DNA of 64,000 nt, taken from positions 249,001-313,000 of the forward strand of contig CAJNDS010002528.1 in the NCBI GenBank assembly GCA_905221605.1, read 5' to 3'. The translations under genes were made by a program, and so were the position numbers. This DNA comes from Symbiodinium natans (Eukaryota > Sar > Dinophyceae > Suessiales > Symbiodiniaceae). Position 1 is the stretch's first letter. The number at the start of each line of letters is the position of its first letter. This document shows, one piece after another, positions 32,162 through 42,654 of this stretch. The notes beneath the pieces are model-generated. The model was not told the DNA's origin. It worked only from the letters and a program-made list of their open reading frames with translations, and searched no databases.

Positions 32162-32899
32162 ATGAGCCACCCCCTGGCTTGGAGCCTGCTGAACAGCACC
32201 AGCGGGCACTGCAGCAAAGGTTCATTCTACATGGACTTCGCGTGTGAAGAAGGAATAGCGCAGACTGACAAGTTCCCATTTGGAGGTTCCTGTGGGGCAG
32301 ACACCCCGACAACAGTGTCGACATGCCTTGGCAGAAGATCCGCGACTGATTTGGAGGACCGAGCTGTGGCGCCTCCACCTCCAGGGTGGGTTCGCTCTCG
32401 TTCAAGGGACTCGTGTTTGCAAGGTCACGAACGAAACGAACATGCTTGCTCTTGGTCTTCGGAATCTTCGGGTTGCTTGCATGGCGACTCGCCAGAACAA
32501 ACTTGGTCTGTGAGGGCGGTAAAGAGCAGCGCCTTGGGCAGCTTTTCTGGGAGGCCCGGAACGAGCGATGCAGAGCTCGAGTCACTCCAAGCGGTCCAAG
32601 CGTCTGAAGAATCGTGGAAGTTTGCTCAGACCCGGTCTCTCCAGTTCGGAGAGCATAGAGAGCTCGAGCTCCAAGAGCTCGGTGCGAACTCCGAGCGTGT
32701 TCCCATGGAGTCCATCGGGTCGGTGCTGCATTCTGAAGGTCTGTGCAAGCCCTGTGCATGGTATTGGAAGCCGCAGAGTTGCGAGAATGGGCGCCACTGC
32801 CTTCATTGTCACCTATGCAGTGCAGACGAACCACGCCGCCGTAGAAAACAGAAGAAGGAAATTAAGCGCGCGCTTCTGCGCGCAGTGCATAGTGCATAG
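32162..32899 (+). CDS. CCCH zinc-finger protein, up to 245 aa
   Basis: The open frame from ATG 32162 ends in TAG at 32899. Near the C-terminus (32743-32820) it carries CKPCAWYWKPQSC followed by ENGRHCLHCHLC, a C-x8-C-x5-C-x3-H finger with an extra CxxC, then a basic helix (RRRRKQKKEIKRA). This finger-plus-basic-tail arrangement is very common in dinoflagellates. CCCH fingers usually bind single-stranded RNA, which fits a group that regulates genes largely after transcription. The segment just before (ESIGSVLHSEGLC) also matches the family as I know it. The N-terminal 130 residues are less convincing. An alternative start at 32568 opens a Ser/Arg-rich frame but in another phase, so an intron or frameshift cannot be excluded. 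Confidence 0.65.
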   Translation: MSHPLAWSLLNSTSGHCSKGSFYMDFACEEGIAQTDKFPFGGSCGADTPTTVSTCLGRRSATDLEDRAVAPPPPGWVRSRSRDSCLQGHERNEHACSWSSESSGCLHGDSPEQTWSVRAVKSSALGSFSGRPGTSDAELESLQAVQASEESWKFAQTRSLQFGEHRELELQELGANSERVPMESIGSVLHSEGLCKPCAWYWKPQSCENGRHCLHCHLCSADEPRRRRKQKKEIKRALLRAVHSA

Positions 32900-34146
32900 A
32901 TCCTTTGCTTAGACCATGTTTTTGCGACAGCCGTCAGTAGCAGCCGTGAGTGCGGCTGCTGATGGCTTACTTCGACGGTCCCACGTATCCCCTCTGCCGG
33001 CAAGAGTTCTTGTCACAAAGGTAGTGACTCGTGAATGACAGGGAAGGCAGGGGATGTTTGTGTACGCACAGTTCCTGACGGCAATGAAGGTTGTCAGGAA
33101 ATCCAGTCTCTTGGCAGCTTCGGTGTGTCGAGGCATCTTCGCCTATCATACGTGGTTTAAAACTATGTAAAACTATCGTAAACTCATACATGGTGGAACT
33201 GCGGGCGCATTCAGAATTTGGCACCCCCTTTAGTCTTTAAACATTGAAGCTGCCGTGCAAATTTGTAAAGCTCAAGCCACCCACGGCGAAGTGGTTGGCT
33301 CCGGCCGCAAATCGCGCCAGTACCCACAAGCTTAGGGCGCGTAATAGCTGGAAGCAGTTGCCATGCATCCTACTTGGTTTGTTCCTCCGATGCTAGTTAC
33401 GAGTTTGTGGGTACTTGACAGAGCTGCTTGAACAGACCAAATCAAGCAGCAGCTGCAGCCAATTGAAGAGCAGTACCATCTGCTATCGGTTGCAAGTATC
33501 CGTGCTTCCTTACACATTCATACACATTCGACGTTGCAAGAATCTCTGCCAGCTCCAACGTTGAGCATGCTCAAGAGGTTCATGATTGAAGTTTTGGAGC
33601 TGCAGCAAGTACAAATGAGGTGTTCCTTTCGTGCTGAAGCTCAGCTCTGCTTTGCTCATTCCGGCCTGAAATGGCCACAGAGATGAGTGGATGCTGCCTT
33701 CGAGAAGAGAAGCCCCGAAAAGCCACCAGGAAGCGGGCTTGCCAGCTTCACCAGCTCCGACGCGCATTGCGTGCGCTTGCGTTTGCGTCAGGGTACGCCG
33801 GGGCGCTGAGCACTACACTCGGCAGTTCTCAGGTGCTGTGGCGCGGCGTCGCGCCTGTGGGCAGGGTGTGGTTGGCAACGAGGCCCCCAACGAGGGAAGC
33901 GGGAAGAGGGATTGACTCGTTGCGAATCTTGGCGTCCAAACATGATGATGGATGATTCATGTTCCCGTAGACAGCGCTCGGGGTGTTCTCCATTTCTAGG
34001 CCTAGAGCAGTGGGAATTCGTGTACCAATGTTGGACAGCAACGACACGAAGGAACATCAAAGGACCGTTCTGCATCCTCCAGGACATGATCTCTGGGCAC
34101 ATGAGTACTATTCGCGGCTGCCTAAGCTTCCCTACCCTCTACCCCA
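32900..34146. other. no confident gene
   Basis: Overlapping short frames on both strands with no domain. 33671-33955 is an Arg/Ala-rich + frame of low confidence. Confidence 0.35.
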
Positions 34147-34401
34147 CAAACCCTGAACACTAAACCCCAAACTCTAAACCCTAAACCTGCTGAGTGGTTC
34201 ATCCAGCTATGCAGGTGCCAAAAACTAGCCCCTAAACGCTAAACCCGAGACCCTAGAAGGGCATCCCTTGGCGTGCAGCTGGGGAGTCTTTTTCCAAGCT
34301 GTAACGAAGACCCCGCATTGCTGCTGGCTAGTCGGGTGGGAAAAAAGACCCTAGACCCTAAACCCCTAGACCCTAGACCCTAAACCATAAACCCTAAACC
34401 C
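34147..34401. repeat. three clustered telomere-like CCCTAAA arrays (34147-34188, 34226-34256, 34348-34401)
   Basis: C-rich strand on +. Between them is CCAGCTATGCAGGTGCCAAA, a motif also found beside the arrays near 11.87 kb and in looser form near 12.23 kb. Confidence 0.88.
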
Positions 34402-34509
34402 AGCCAACGTTGGGAAGAGAGCAGACCAGGCTCGAGCCGCCACGCCTCCACAGCCCGGCTCTCGTGTTTCGAAGCAACTTTCTTTAAGAGGTTTCTCCCT
34501 GTTTCCCAA

Positions 34510-34925
34510 GGCACGCGCACACGCACGCGCACGCGCACGTGCACGCGCACGCACGCACGCACGCGCACGCATGCACGCACGCTCACACACACACACACAC
34601 CCACGCACACACACACACACAGAGAGACACACACACACACACAGAGACACAGACACACAGACACACAGACACACAGACACACAGACACACAGACACACAG
34701 ACACACAGACACACATACACACATACACACATACACCCCATACCCACATACACACATGCACACGCACACACGCCTACACGCACATACAAAAACAAACACA
34801 CACACACACACACATACACATACACACTTGCACTTTGCACTTTACACTTTGCACTGTACACTTTGCACTTTACACTTTACACTTTACACTTACACTTTAC
34901 ACTTCCACTTGCACTTACACACTTA
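34510..34925. repeat. (CA)n-type microsatellite block and CACTTTA/CACTTTG repeats
   Basis: 34510-34820 is ACGCAC/ACAC/ACAGAC repeats, and 34828-34918 is a 7-8-bp CACTTTAC repeat. His/Thr-rich and Cys/Val-rich frames on both strands are by-products. Confidence 0.95.
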
Positions 34926-35051
34926 CTTGCGGCTTGGCATGGGCACATGAAATGGACATCGACAAGACCTGACTGCGTCATCGCTGTACAACATACTGTA
35001 ACCCTTTGCAACTGCAAATTCTACACCACATTTAATTTGATTGCGCTCAGA

Positions 35052-35207
35052 ATGTCCACATTTGGAAGTGCCGAGATCATGGCGGTACCTACGCCTGGGT
35101 TTGCCTGGGACATTGCGAGTCTGCAGTGGCCGGCAGTTGAGCAGCATTGGCGCCGCGCTTCATGCTGGTATGCGAACTCGGAACTTATTCAAAAATTCAG
35201 AATCTGA
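35052..35207 (+). CDS. short unrecognised ORF, 51 aa
   Basis: ATG 35052 to TGA, encoding MSTFGSAEIMAVPTPGFAWD, IASLQWPAVEQHWRRASCWY and a short end. Composition looks plausible; nothing else supports it. Confidence 0.28.
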   Translation: MSTFGSAEIMAVPTPGFAWDIASLQWPAVEQHWRRASCWYANSELIQKFRI

Positions 35208-36232
35208 GCAGAAAACGACTTGTCTCTCGCAGATCATTCGAAGGTCACAGACGAACCAACAAGTTCATGTGGTGCTGTCGGGCGTCCCCCGACCACCTCC
35301 TAGTGCATGACTTGAGCGATGCACTCCTGGTGCCCCTGCTATTGAAAAAGGCACGATGTGCAATATGTGGACTGCAGATATCACATGGAATCACCATGTC
35401 CAGGTGTTTCCACACTCACACAAGCAGCTAACGGCTTGGCAACACAAGGCAGGTATTTCCCCAACTCAGGTCACCAGCCATTCTGAGATGTTGTTGTGAG
35501 CTCGAGGCTCTTTGAACGAACGAAGCTCCCTGTCCCTCTCCTCGCTCTCTCTCTCTCTCTCGCTCTCTCGCTCGTGCACGCGCGCACACACACACACACG
35601 CTCGCGCGCTCCCTGCTTAGCAGAGGAGCGGCGTCGCTCATTGACACTTTTGCTTGCATCTCAAGGCGGCTACTATCCAACCCGCTCTCCAAGTGTGGGA
35701 CATCCCATGCTGTGACTAGAAGCTTGGCCCTAGATGGCCATCCGTGTTTCAGCCTCCATGCCAAACTCCAGCACCGCATCCATTCTGCACACAATTCCTA
35801 GGAATAGCATAGTCGCGAGTGCGGACCATTGATGGCCTGAAGGGGATGATGTCATAAGCACAAGCAGGCACCCAATCCTCAGCACTGACGCGTGTTGCAG
35901 CATTTTTTTCTCTCTAGTTGGGTACTGGACACCATGTTCCACAGTGCGGCCAGGCTTGTGTATGTTCCACACACACGTGACTTTGTTTAGCAGGTGCTGC
36001 GGGAGTATCTAATGGGAAACTGAGCTTTCTTAGCACTTGTGCTTCTCGTGGGACGTATGAGTTGTGAGAGTTCAAGCTCTTGCGACTGAGGCGCAGCCCA
36101 ATGCCAGAACCGCTGTGAAGAGGATTCTGGTTGTGGCGCGAGGGCGGGGGGAGTAGGAGAGGTCAATGCCCAAGTCAGCTTACCCCAACAGTACTCTTCC
36201 CTCCTGCGGGGCGTAGGATGGTGTGATTAACT
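35208..36232. other. no gene; (CT)n/(CA)n microsatellite
   Basis: A CT then CACA/CGCG run at about 35540-35610. No domain in the remaining sequence. Confidence 0.45.
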
Positions 36233-36518
36233 GAACCCTAAACCCTAAACCCTAAACCCATGAACGACTCACCATCCTTCGGCTCGACCTTGGTCGACCA
36301 GACAAACCGCCCCCATTACTGTCCAATGCCCAGCACGCGTCATAAGGTTTAGGGTTTTCGGGTTTATAGGGTTTATAGGGTTTATAGGGTTTATAGGGTT
36401 TTAGGGTTTTAGGGTTTTAGGGTTTTAGGGTTTTAGGGTTTTAGGGTTTTAGGGTTTTAGGGTTTTAGGGTTTTATGGCTTTAGGGTTAGGGTTTAGAGG
36501 GTTTATAGGGTTTAGGGT
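36233..36518. repeat. opposed telomere-like arrays enclosing an 86-bp exon-like segment
   Basis: (CCCTAAA)n at 36233-36259, then 36260-36345 with an open frame MNDSPSFGSTLVDQTNRPHY, then a long (TTTAGGG)n array at 36346-36518 with TTTATAGGG and TTTTAGGG variants. Confidence 0.85.
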
Positions 36519-38160
36519 CATGTTGGCGCATCTTGCAGCACGTAAGGTCACTACTTCATACATACTCTTGGGTGCGCCTCACTTGGTGTAGGTTATACAC
36601 ATTGGCGAGTGAAGCTATGGGGTGTCCGCTTGGCTTGCCAGCAATAAACCCCTGCCTCATGTGGCTCAGCAATTCCATTTTTCACATTGTCGAAATTGCT
36701 TTGTTGCGGGACGCCAGTTGTGAAACTGTCAGGCTGCAAGTGAATTTCAGCTTCTCGCGAATTGGGCTTTCGGCCGGATTTAACATCGGGCTCTTCATCG
36801 TTCGTGCTGTCAAGCGGTGCTCTGGCAGGGACCCGAAGATGAGCTGTCTATGTTCTTACCATCATCGTGCCTTCCGCCTGCGTCCTGAGAGTTGCGGCGG
36901 ACTATTTTGGTTTTTCGGGCGCAGGTGGCTGGACGTATTTTCCAGAGAACTGGGAGCCGATCGGCTGCAGGCGGGAAGAAAGGGGTCCAAGTCCAATTAC
37001 GATGATCACTGTTATCGTTGTTACTTTTTGCTTTTAATCTTAGTTATTATTTATTTATCCGTCTTCGTAGATTGTTATTGCAGAGTTGAGTGTTGTGCCA
37101 GGCTTCCGGCGGCAGCCATTCTTGGCCTTCGCCGAGCCGACTCCTCAGAATTCCCTAAGAGCTGGCCATTTGCCAGCGCTCTGCGGCTTGGCGCGGCTTG
37201 GCGCGGCTGCTCACAGCATTTCGCCGCGATGCTCATGTACTAGTGCCATATACGAGAGAAGCGACGCAGAGTTGGAAAGCCAGGTCTGCGTTCTGAGAGC
37301 CACAACAGATGCCCAGTTCTTACAACTGAGCAGTTGTGAGAGTGCAGAGCAGAGTCATCGAGCATAGCAGCCAACTATTCGATTGGATCTTCACCCTTTC
37401 CACTGTTGCTGTGGGTGTGCAGAGGCTCCATGGTCACCTCACGCCGGAGTCATTTATGGATTGCGCGACTGCGCAGATCCAGGCTGCAGTATTTCGCCTG
37501 GTTTTTTCTCTGGCTCCCCGGACACCTGATCTGAGTCTCAGTTGAATGCCTACATGTTGGCCGAGATCGAGTGGGAGCGGTCATGCGCTTAAGGCTTAAC
37601 AATATTAGCAATAGCGCATTGGCCTGACGGATTGGAGCTGCTGCGCAGAGACGATGGACGACGTTGGCCCAGGACTTTGCTTTTTTGAAGGAAGTGCCCA
37701 CTGCAGCCGCCTGCCAGTGTCTCAGATGTTTGGGGTTTTGCCGTCTCAGCCGCAAGATTTCACGAATCGGAGCGATGTGTGCCAAGGCCGCCTACGGTGT
37801 CAAGCGACGGAGGAACAGACCTTCCGTGGCAAATTTGCCAGGTGAGCTTTATTGTCTGCCGCAGGAGTGCAGGGCTTTCAGCTATTTTCCAGATGGATAT
37901 CTGGGAGACTCTGACCCGGGCTGCGCGGTCACCTTGGATCGCTGCCCTGCAAAGGCCAAGCCATTGCTAGAAACGACGCAGCTCCATGAAGTCCAGGTTC
38001 TGCCCGGTGCCGTCTTTTCGTGGTGGAAGACTCGGTGCCTCCTGAAGATCCACAAGACTAAGCCAGGGCACACAGAGCAGTGGCTTGAAATGGGCAACGC
38101 CCTGGGCTCAGGGCAAAGCAAAGTGGAGCCCCAGACTTGTTTCGGGTCCTGGGTTTAAAG
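36519..38160. other. unresolved; two long but doubtful open frames
   Basis: 36533-37243 (236 aa) crosses a TTATTR-rich stretch typical of introns here and is probably chance. 37664-38158 (164 aa, containing GYLGDSDPGCAVTLDRCPAK) could include an exon. No domain recognised. Confidence 0.3.
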
Positions 38161-38165
38161 GGTGC

Positions 38166-38280
38166 AAGTTGGCATGCTCCCCCTTATGCTAGCAGGTCCG
38201 TTAATAGGGATTTATAGTAGGGGGTACCATATACTAACAGTCCTTAATGGGGATTTATCATAAGGGGTTACCACAATCCA
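38166..38280. repeat. dispersed foldback-type repeat, copy 3
   Basis: AGTTGGCATGCTCCCCCTTA start, then two imperfect direct units of about 45 bp, each containing TAATRGGGATTTAT. Shares its start with 12802 and 13783. Confidence 0.65.
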
Positions 38281-38472
38281 ACGAAGTTTCTGAACAAGTT
38301 GGATTTTGAGATCTTCCGACTGAAGGTTGCCTCGGGCCAGCGGGGTTGCAGGCCTGCCAGGCCCGCAGAGCCCGAAGCGGCCTTGCCATGGCTTTGGGTG
38401 CCCCTTAGGCCATTGTAGGAAACGAAGATCCCGCGCATGTGCCTTGCCATGCCCTTGCAGTTTGCAAGGAGG

Positions 38473-38622
38473 CCTACACTTGGAGGTTCATGGTACCTAT
38501 GAACCAATTACAACTGTACTTATAACCCACTTATAAGCCCCTTAGGTGCCCTAATATGGTTATAAGTACATGTATAAGTACAGCTATAATTGGTTACTAC
38601 GTACCATGAACCTTCAAGTAGG
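38473..38622. mobile_element. MITE-like element, 150 bp, with long terminal inverted repeats
   Basis: Left end CCTACACTTGGAGGTTCATG and right end (complement) CCTACTTGAAGGTTCATGG. The inverted match continues inward through ACCAATTA and CTGTACTTATAAC to over 50 bp with few mismatches. No coding capacity. No clear target duplication seen. Superfamily unknown. Confidence 0.65.
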
Positions 38623-38659
38623 ACCCCAGGACCTGTAAGTGTCCCGGTTCCCTTGGACA

Positions 38660-41014
38660 GGCCATGGCAGAGGTGGGCCGCGACCAAGCAGCTGCAGGAT
38701 GATCTCCTGGCAGTTGCGCGGCAGCCCAGAGATGCACATCGAAGCATTGCGGGCCTGCCTCCGTACCTGCGCTCTTTGCCAGCTGCGTTTGCTTGCACCG
38801 GCACTTCAGTGTGCGTTCTGTGTTGCTGCTTCTTCGGAAACATGTCAATGACTCCGTGAATCAGGGGTGCCTGAGTCATCTTGTCGCTGTGTTGGTCATC
38901 TTTATGGCAAGGACGGCGACTACCGGCGAGAACGATGCTCGCGCAGGCAACTTTGGGATCCTTTTGGATCCTTTGAACTTGTCGCGTGGCATTGACTCGT
39001 GCAAAGGCAACCTTGGCGCTTGGAGCTGGATGCAGAGTACATCGTCGACCCCTTATAGGGGCCAAAGCCGGACCTAGATGACCTAGCCGGCTTAGGCCTC
39101 GCGGCCCTTCTCGGACGCCTTTGGCTGTTGAGCCCCTGAGGTGACGCGAGTGATGCTGTGGACAGGCGCGAAAAACGGATCCGACAAGCTGCTTCATGTA
39201 AGTTGTGGGCGCCTTCCGGCCGCCTAGCACTTGCAATCCGCAAGACGGGGGGCCATGAATCGGAGCTGACTGAAGCTGCATCTGCTCATACAGAAGTCAG
39301 GGCATGTTTCAGCTGCTCAGGCCAGCTAAACACACTCCCTTTTCGGGAGCCGCTCGTCTACGAGGTTACCCTCATCGAGCGGGGCCAAGCTTCCTCGAGC
39401 CAGCGAAGGGCAAATTGCTTTTACGGTTTAGCCTGTCCAGGTGGGGGAGGAGGAACTTCTTTGTGGGTCCGCAGATGAGAACTTGGGTGGGGCACGCGTT
39501 TCAGTTTTGCGGACTGCCACAGCCGATAGTCGTTTCATTGGATGCTGCACCTGCTTTAGGCGGCAACGCGGTTGTCGTGCACTGTGCCTTGGAGCAGACG
39601 CATGCTGCGAGATCTGCGTGGAAGTGCCCGTACCAGTGCCCGTACCAGTATGTTGAAGTCGAGGTGCCAGTGAGACGTCCAGGAAGCCCGCTACAGGTGC
39701 CGGCTACTGAGCATGACTGAGCATGCGTATCAACAGTAGAGAATGGCAAAAGATGCCCCGAAAGCCTACATCTGCAAGCGAAGCCGGAGCCGAGTTTCCT
39801 CTGAAGCTCAATACCTTCCGGCTTAGGTCATGATCCGCAGCAGTGCAGGGCCCGCCGATGAGTTTGCGCTTTGTGAGGTGGAGCTGCTGGGCCCTCAGAC
39901 TCGCTGCTCAGGCGTGCCCAGGCACAGTATCAGTACATAGCAGTATAGGCACTGATGTCCACGCTGCATTTTCAAACTGCTTAACCAGCTGGCATTCGAT
40001 GCCTGCGATCATTTGTGATCACCTATATTCGCGCCAAAATGCCCGTGAGGCAAGTAGCTCCGGTTCCATGCGATTTGCTGCTGCACAAGGCCAACATCTG
40101 AACACAATACCAGCAAAGCAAGTGCCGAGGTAACTGTGCTGTCTGCTCTCTTTCTCATTTGAGATGTACCATGCCGTGCTCTACTGAACGCACTTTGTAG
40201 GGCTGGACCATCCACGGTCGGGTGGTCTTCATCTTTCCTCCGGCAGAAGCGAGCCGAGCTACGCTGGGGCCTTGCGCCCCTTTTTGGCGAAGCTTGTGAT
40301 CGGTCCTGTTGGACTGAGGTTGACGGGGGCTGGCGAAGCCTGCGAGCGTATGGGCGGAAGCATGGGGCCTACCAGCACTCATGTTCTGACCTGTGTGGTC
40401 CCAAGTTGCAACGCGCCTGCCCTGAGTTGCATTGACCCATCTTGGCCCTTGGTGATGGAAGCCCAGTTGCCCTCAAGCCACTGCCCAAAATCAATCAAGC
40501 CATGGCCTGGATGATGCTCCCAAAGTGTTCCAGGAAGCCAAGCGCAACGTAGGTTGACTTGTTGATGCTCGTTACTTGCAGCTTGCAGCTTACGTACGTT
40601 CGCGTGTGTTCGCGCATTCATCGCAGCCGCAGGAGGATGAGAGAAGATGAGAGTAGAGCAGCGGAGGGTTCTGCCACGGTGTGTAGTTTCAATTGGTGCA
40701 GGAGCTTTCACCAGGAGCGACGGCGAGTTTTGCTGTGGATTGCAGCTTGCTGCTATATGCTGGGCCGAGGCAAGGGAGCGTTTCGAGGGAATCGCAAGGT
40801 GTTGCAGCGACAGGGCCTGGTGCGTTCAGGCAGCGTCTTCGTCCCGCCACCACCACCGGGACCATCCAATGTCAACGCTTTGAGGGCAGCTGCTCCGCTG
40901 GGAGCAGCCCGGACTTGACTTCAGTGCTGGACACTTCTTTACTTGAGTCCTGCCCCCGCTCCTGACCTCCTTGCACCTCCTTGGACCCCCTGAATCATGT
41001 TTCGATGCCTGGAA
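38660..41014 (+). other. exon-like pieces without recognised domains
   Basis: Candidates on +: 38670-38815 (QRWAATKQLQDDLLAVARQP then AHRSIAGLPPYLRSL) and 39295-39440 (LNTLPFREPLVYEVTLIERG). At 40647-40918 several frames overlap and none is convincing. Nothing else supported. Confidence 0.3.
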
Positions 41015-41061
41015 GTTTAGGGTTCAGGGTTTAGGGTTTAGGGTTTAGGGTTTAGGGTTTA
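41015..41061. repeat. telomere-like (TTTAGGG)n, about 6 units
   Basis: Directly precedes the exon-like segment that starts the UPF0016 gene region. Confidence 0.93.
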
Positions 41062-42654
41062 TGGAAGCCTTGGGAGGCGCTTGCTGTGCTGGCCCCAGCG
41101 GCTGCGCATGCGGAGGCCGTCGAGGCAACCATCGAGCCTCAAGACGCAATCGTGCAGGCCGGCGATAAGCATCCCAAGCATCGCAGCCTTAAAGGCGACC
41201 CTTTAGGGGCAACTCCCAGGGCCATAGAGTCACGGAGGCATGAGGAGACATGAGTGTGGCAACCTGTGTCGGCCGAATCGTGGGCACGTCAACTTCCTGC
41301 ACCTGAGGCCTTCGCGCTGACCTTTGTGTCCGAAATCGGGGACAAGACCTTTTTTATCGCCGCAATTTTGGCTGCTGGCAGCAGTGCCGCAGATGGTCTG
41401 AGTCAGAAGGCGCAGGGGGATGTCCTGAAGCCATTGCCTTTGTGACTTGAGGGCGGCATGAGGTTAGTTGAAGAAACTGCATGTGTTCACGCAAATTTCA
41501 CGCAAGAACCACAGGATTGCTGCTCGAAGGTATGTGCGCCTGACATTGGCTGTCACGCGTAATGACTTGAAGCTTAGCACAGCAATAGCTGACCACTAAC
41601 AACAAGTACTGGGAATCAATCTGATCTAGAAACATCTACAAAAAGCCCGCTAGAAGAAGTTATGAGGTCTAGCCAAGAATGCAGGAAGGTATGTGCTCTC
41701 TTCCAACATGTCATCATACTCTTGTTCATGATGGCTGTGCCTGCATCAGGTCTTGACTTTTATTGGGGCCATCTGTGCTTTGGCCGTGATGACGTTCATT
41801 GCCGTGAGCATCGGCCAGATATTTCACGCAGTGCCGGATGCAGCCGGTGGTCTCCCCCTAGATGACTATGCTTCAATCCTTGCGATCCTCGGCATAGCCT
41901 GCGGCACGTGAGAACTGTTGCAGTTTCGATTGATGACCGGTGTATGCAACAGTATATGTGCACAGCACTCGTTTGGCCTCAGGTTTGGCTACTTCGGTGT
42001 GAAGCTCCTGCTCGACGCATCAACTATGCCGGATGATGGTAGCATCCTGGCAGAAGAGAAGGAAGAGGCAGAAGAGGCGGTCAACGAGTCCCTGCCAGAG
42101 TGGGTGACCAAGCTGGCGATTCCTGCGCTAGTCGTCCAGGCAAGGCGATTTCAATTATTGCTACTACTCCTATTATTCTTGTTATTATCTTTTGCTTTTT
42201 TCTTTATGACCATTAAATAAGAATAATTGTTAGCCAGAGTGGGTTTCATGGGTTTAGGATGGTCTGGAGCAGCATGACCCTTCATTCCCCCCTTGGCCAG
42301 GCCTTCATCCTGGTCTTTGCCGCAGAGGTGGGCGACCGCTCCTTCATCTCGGCCGCAGCCTTGAGTGCCCAGGGTGGGCCCGAAGGGGCTGCAGCCGTCT
42401 TCGTGGGGTCAATTGCTGCCCATGCCATTGCCACCTTGCTTGCTGTGGCACTCGGTGATCTGATCAGCACGTACGTGTCAGAGCCTTGCCCGACATGGTA
42501 GAAACAACAGCAGGTGAGTGTTGCTCAGTTGATGGAGGTCCTTGTCCGCAGACATGCCTAAATAGCTCAGGAGAAGACGCTGACGTACATAGGCGGTGGC
42601 CTTTTCCTTTTCTTCGCGGCGACATCCACGGTGAACGTGTTTGGCATGCTTTAG
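41062..42654 (+). CDS. Gdt1/TMEM165-type (UPF0016) cation transporter, at least 5 exons
   Basis: The family hallmark E-x-G-D-(K/R)-(T/S) appears twice: [14 protein letters not shown] in exon 1 (ending near 41390) and [15 protein letters not shown] in exon 4. Later exons are well fixed: 41750-41907 ([19 protein letters not shown]), 41983-42139 ([12 protein letters not shown], then an acidic linker), 42301-42474 and 42571-42654 ([14 protein letters not shown], ending FGML). Intron donors are GT, GC and GT, all with AG then G. About six hydrophobic helices in two inverted halves are expected. Family members carry Mn2+ or Ca2+ against protons in Golgi or chloroplast membranes. An upstream frame at 41062-41240 ([14 protein letters not shown]) may be the N-terminal targeting part, and a microexon near 41490-41514 (NHRIA) probably bridges exon 1 to 41750. 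Family sure, 5' structure not. Confidence 0.83.

Noticed and set aside
34539..35207. Long His/Thr-rich ORFs (and Cys/Val-rich ones on the other strand)
   Set aside because: They are translations of CA/CG microsatellites. Only the last 51 codons (35052-35207) have a normal composition.
36533..37243. 236-codon + strand ORF
   Set aside because: Crosses a TTATTR-rich stretch like those in introns of this window. Composition is Cys/Arg/Leu-rich without domain, so probably chance.
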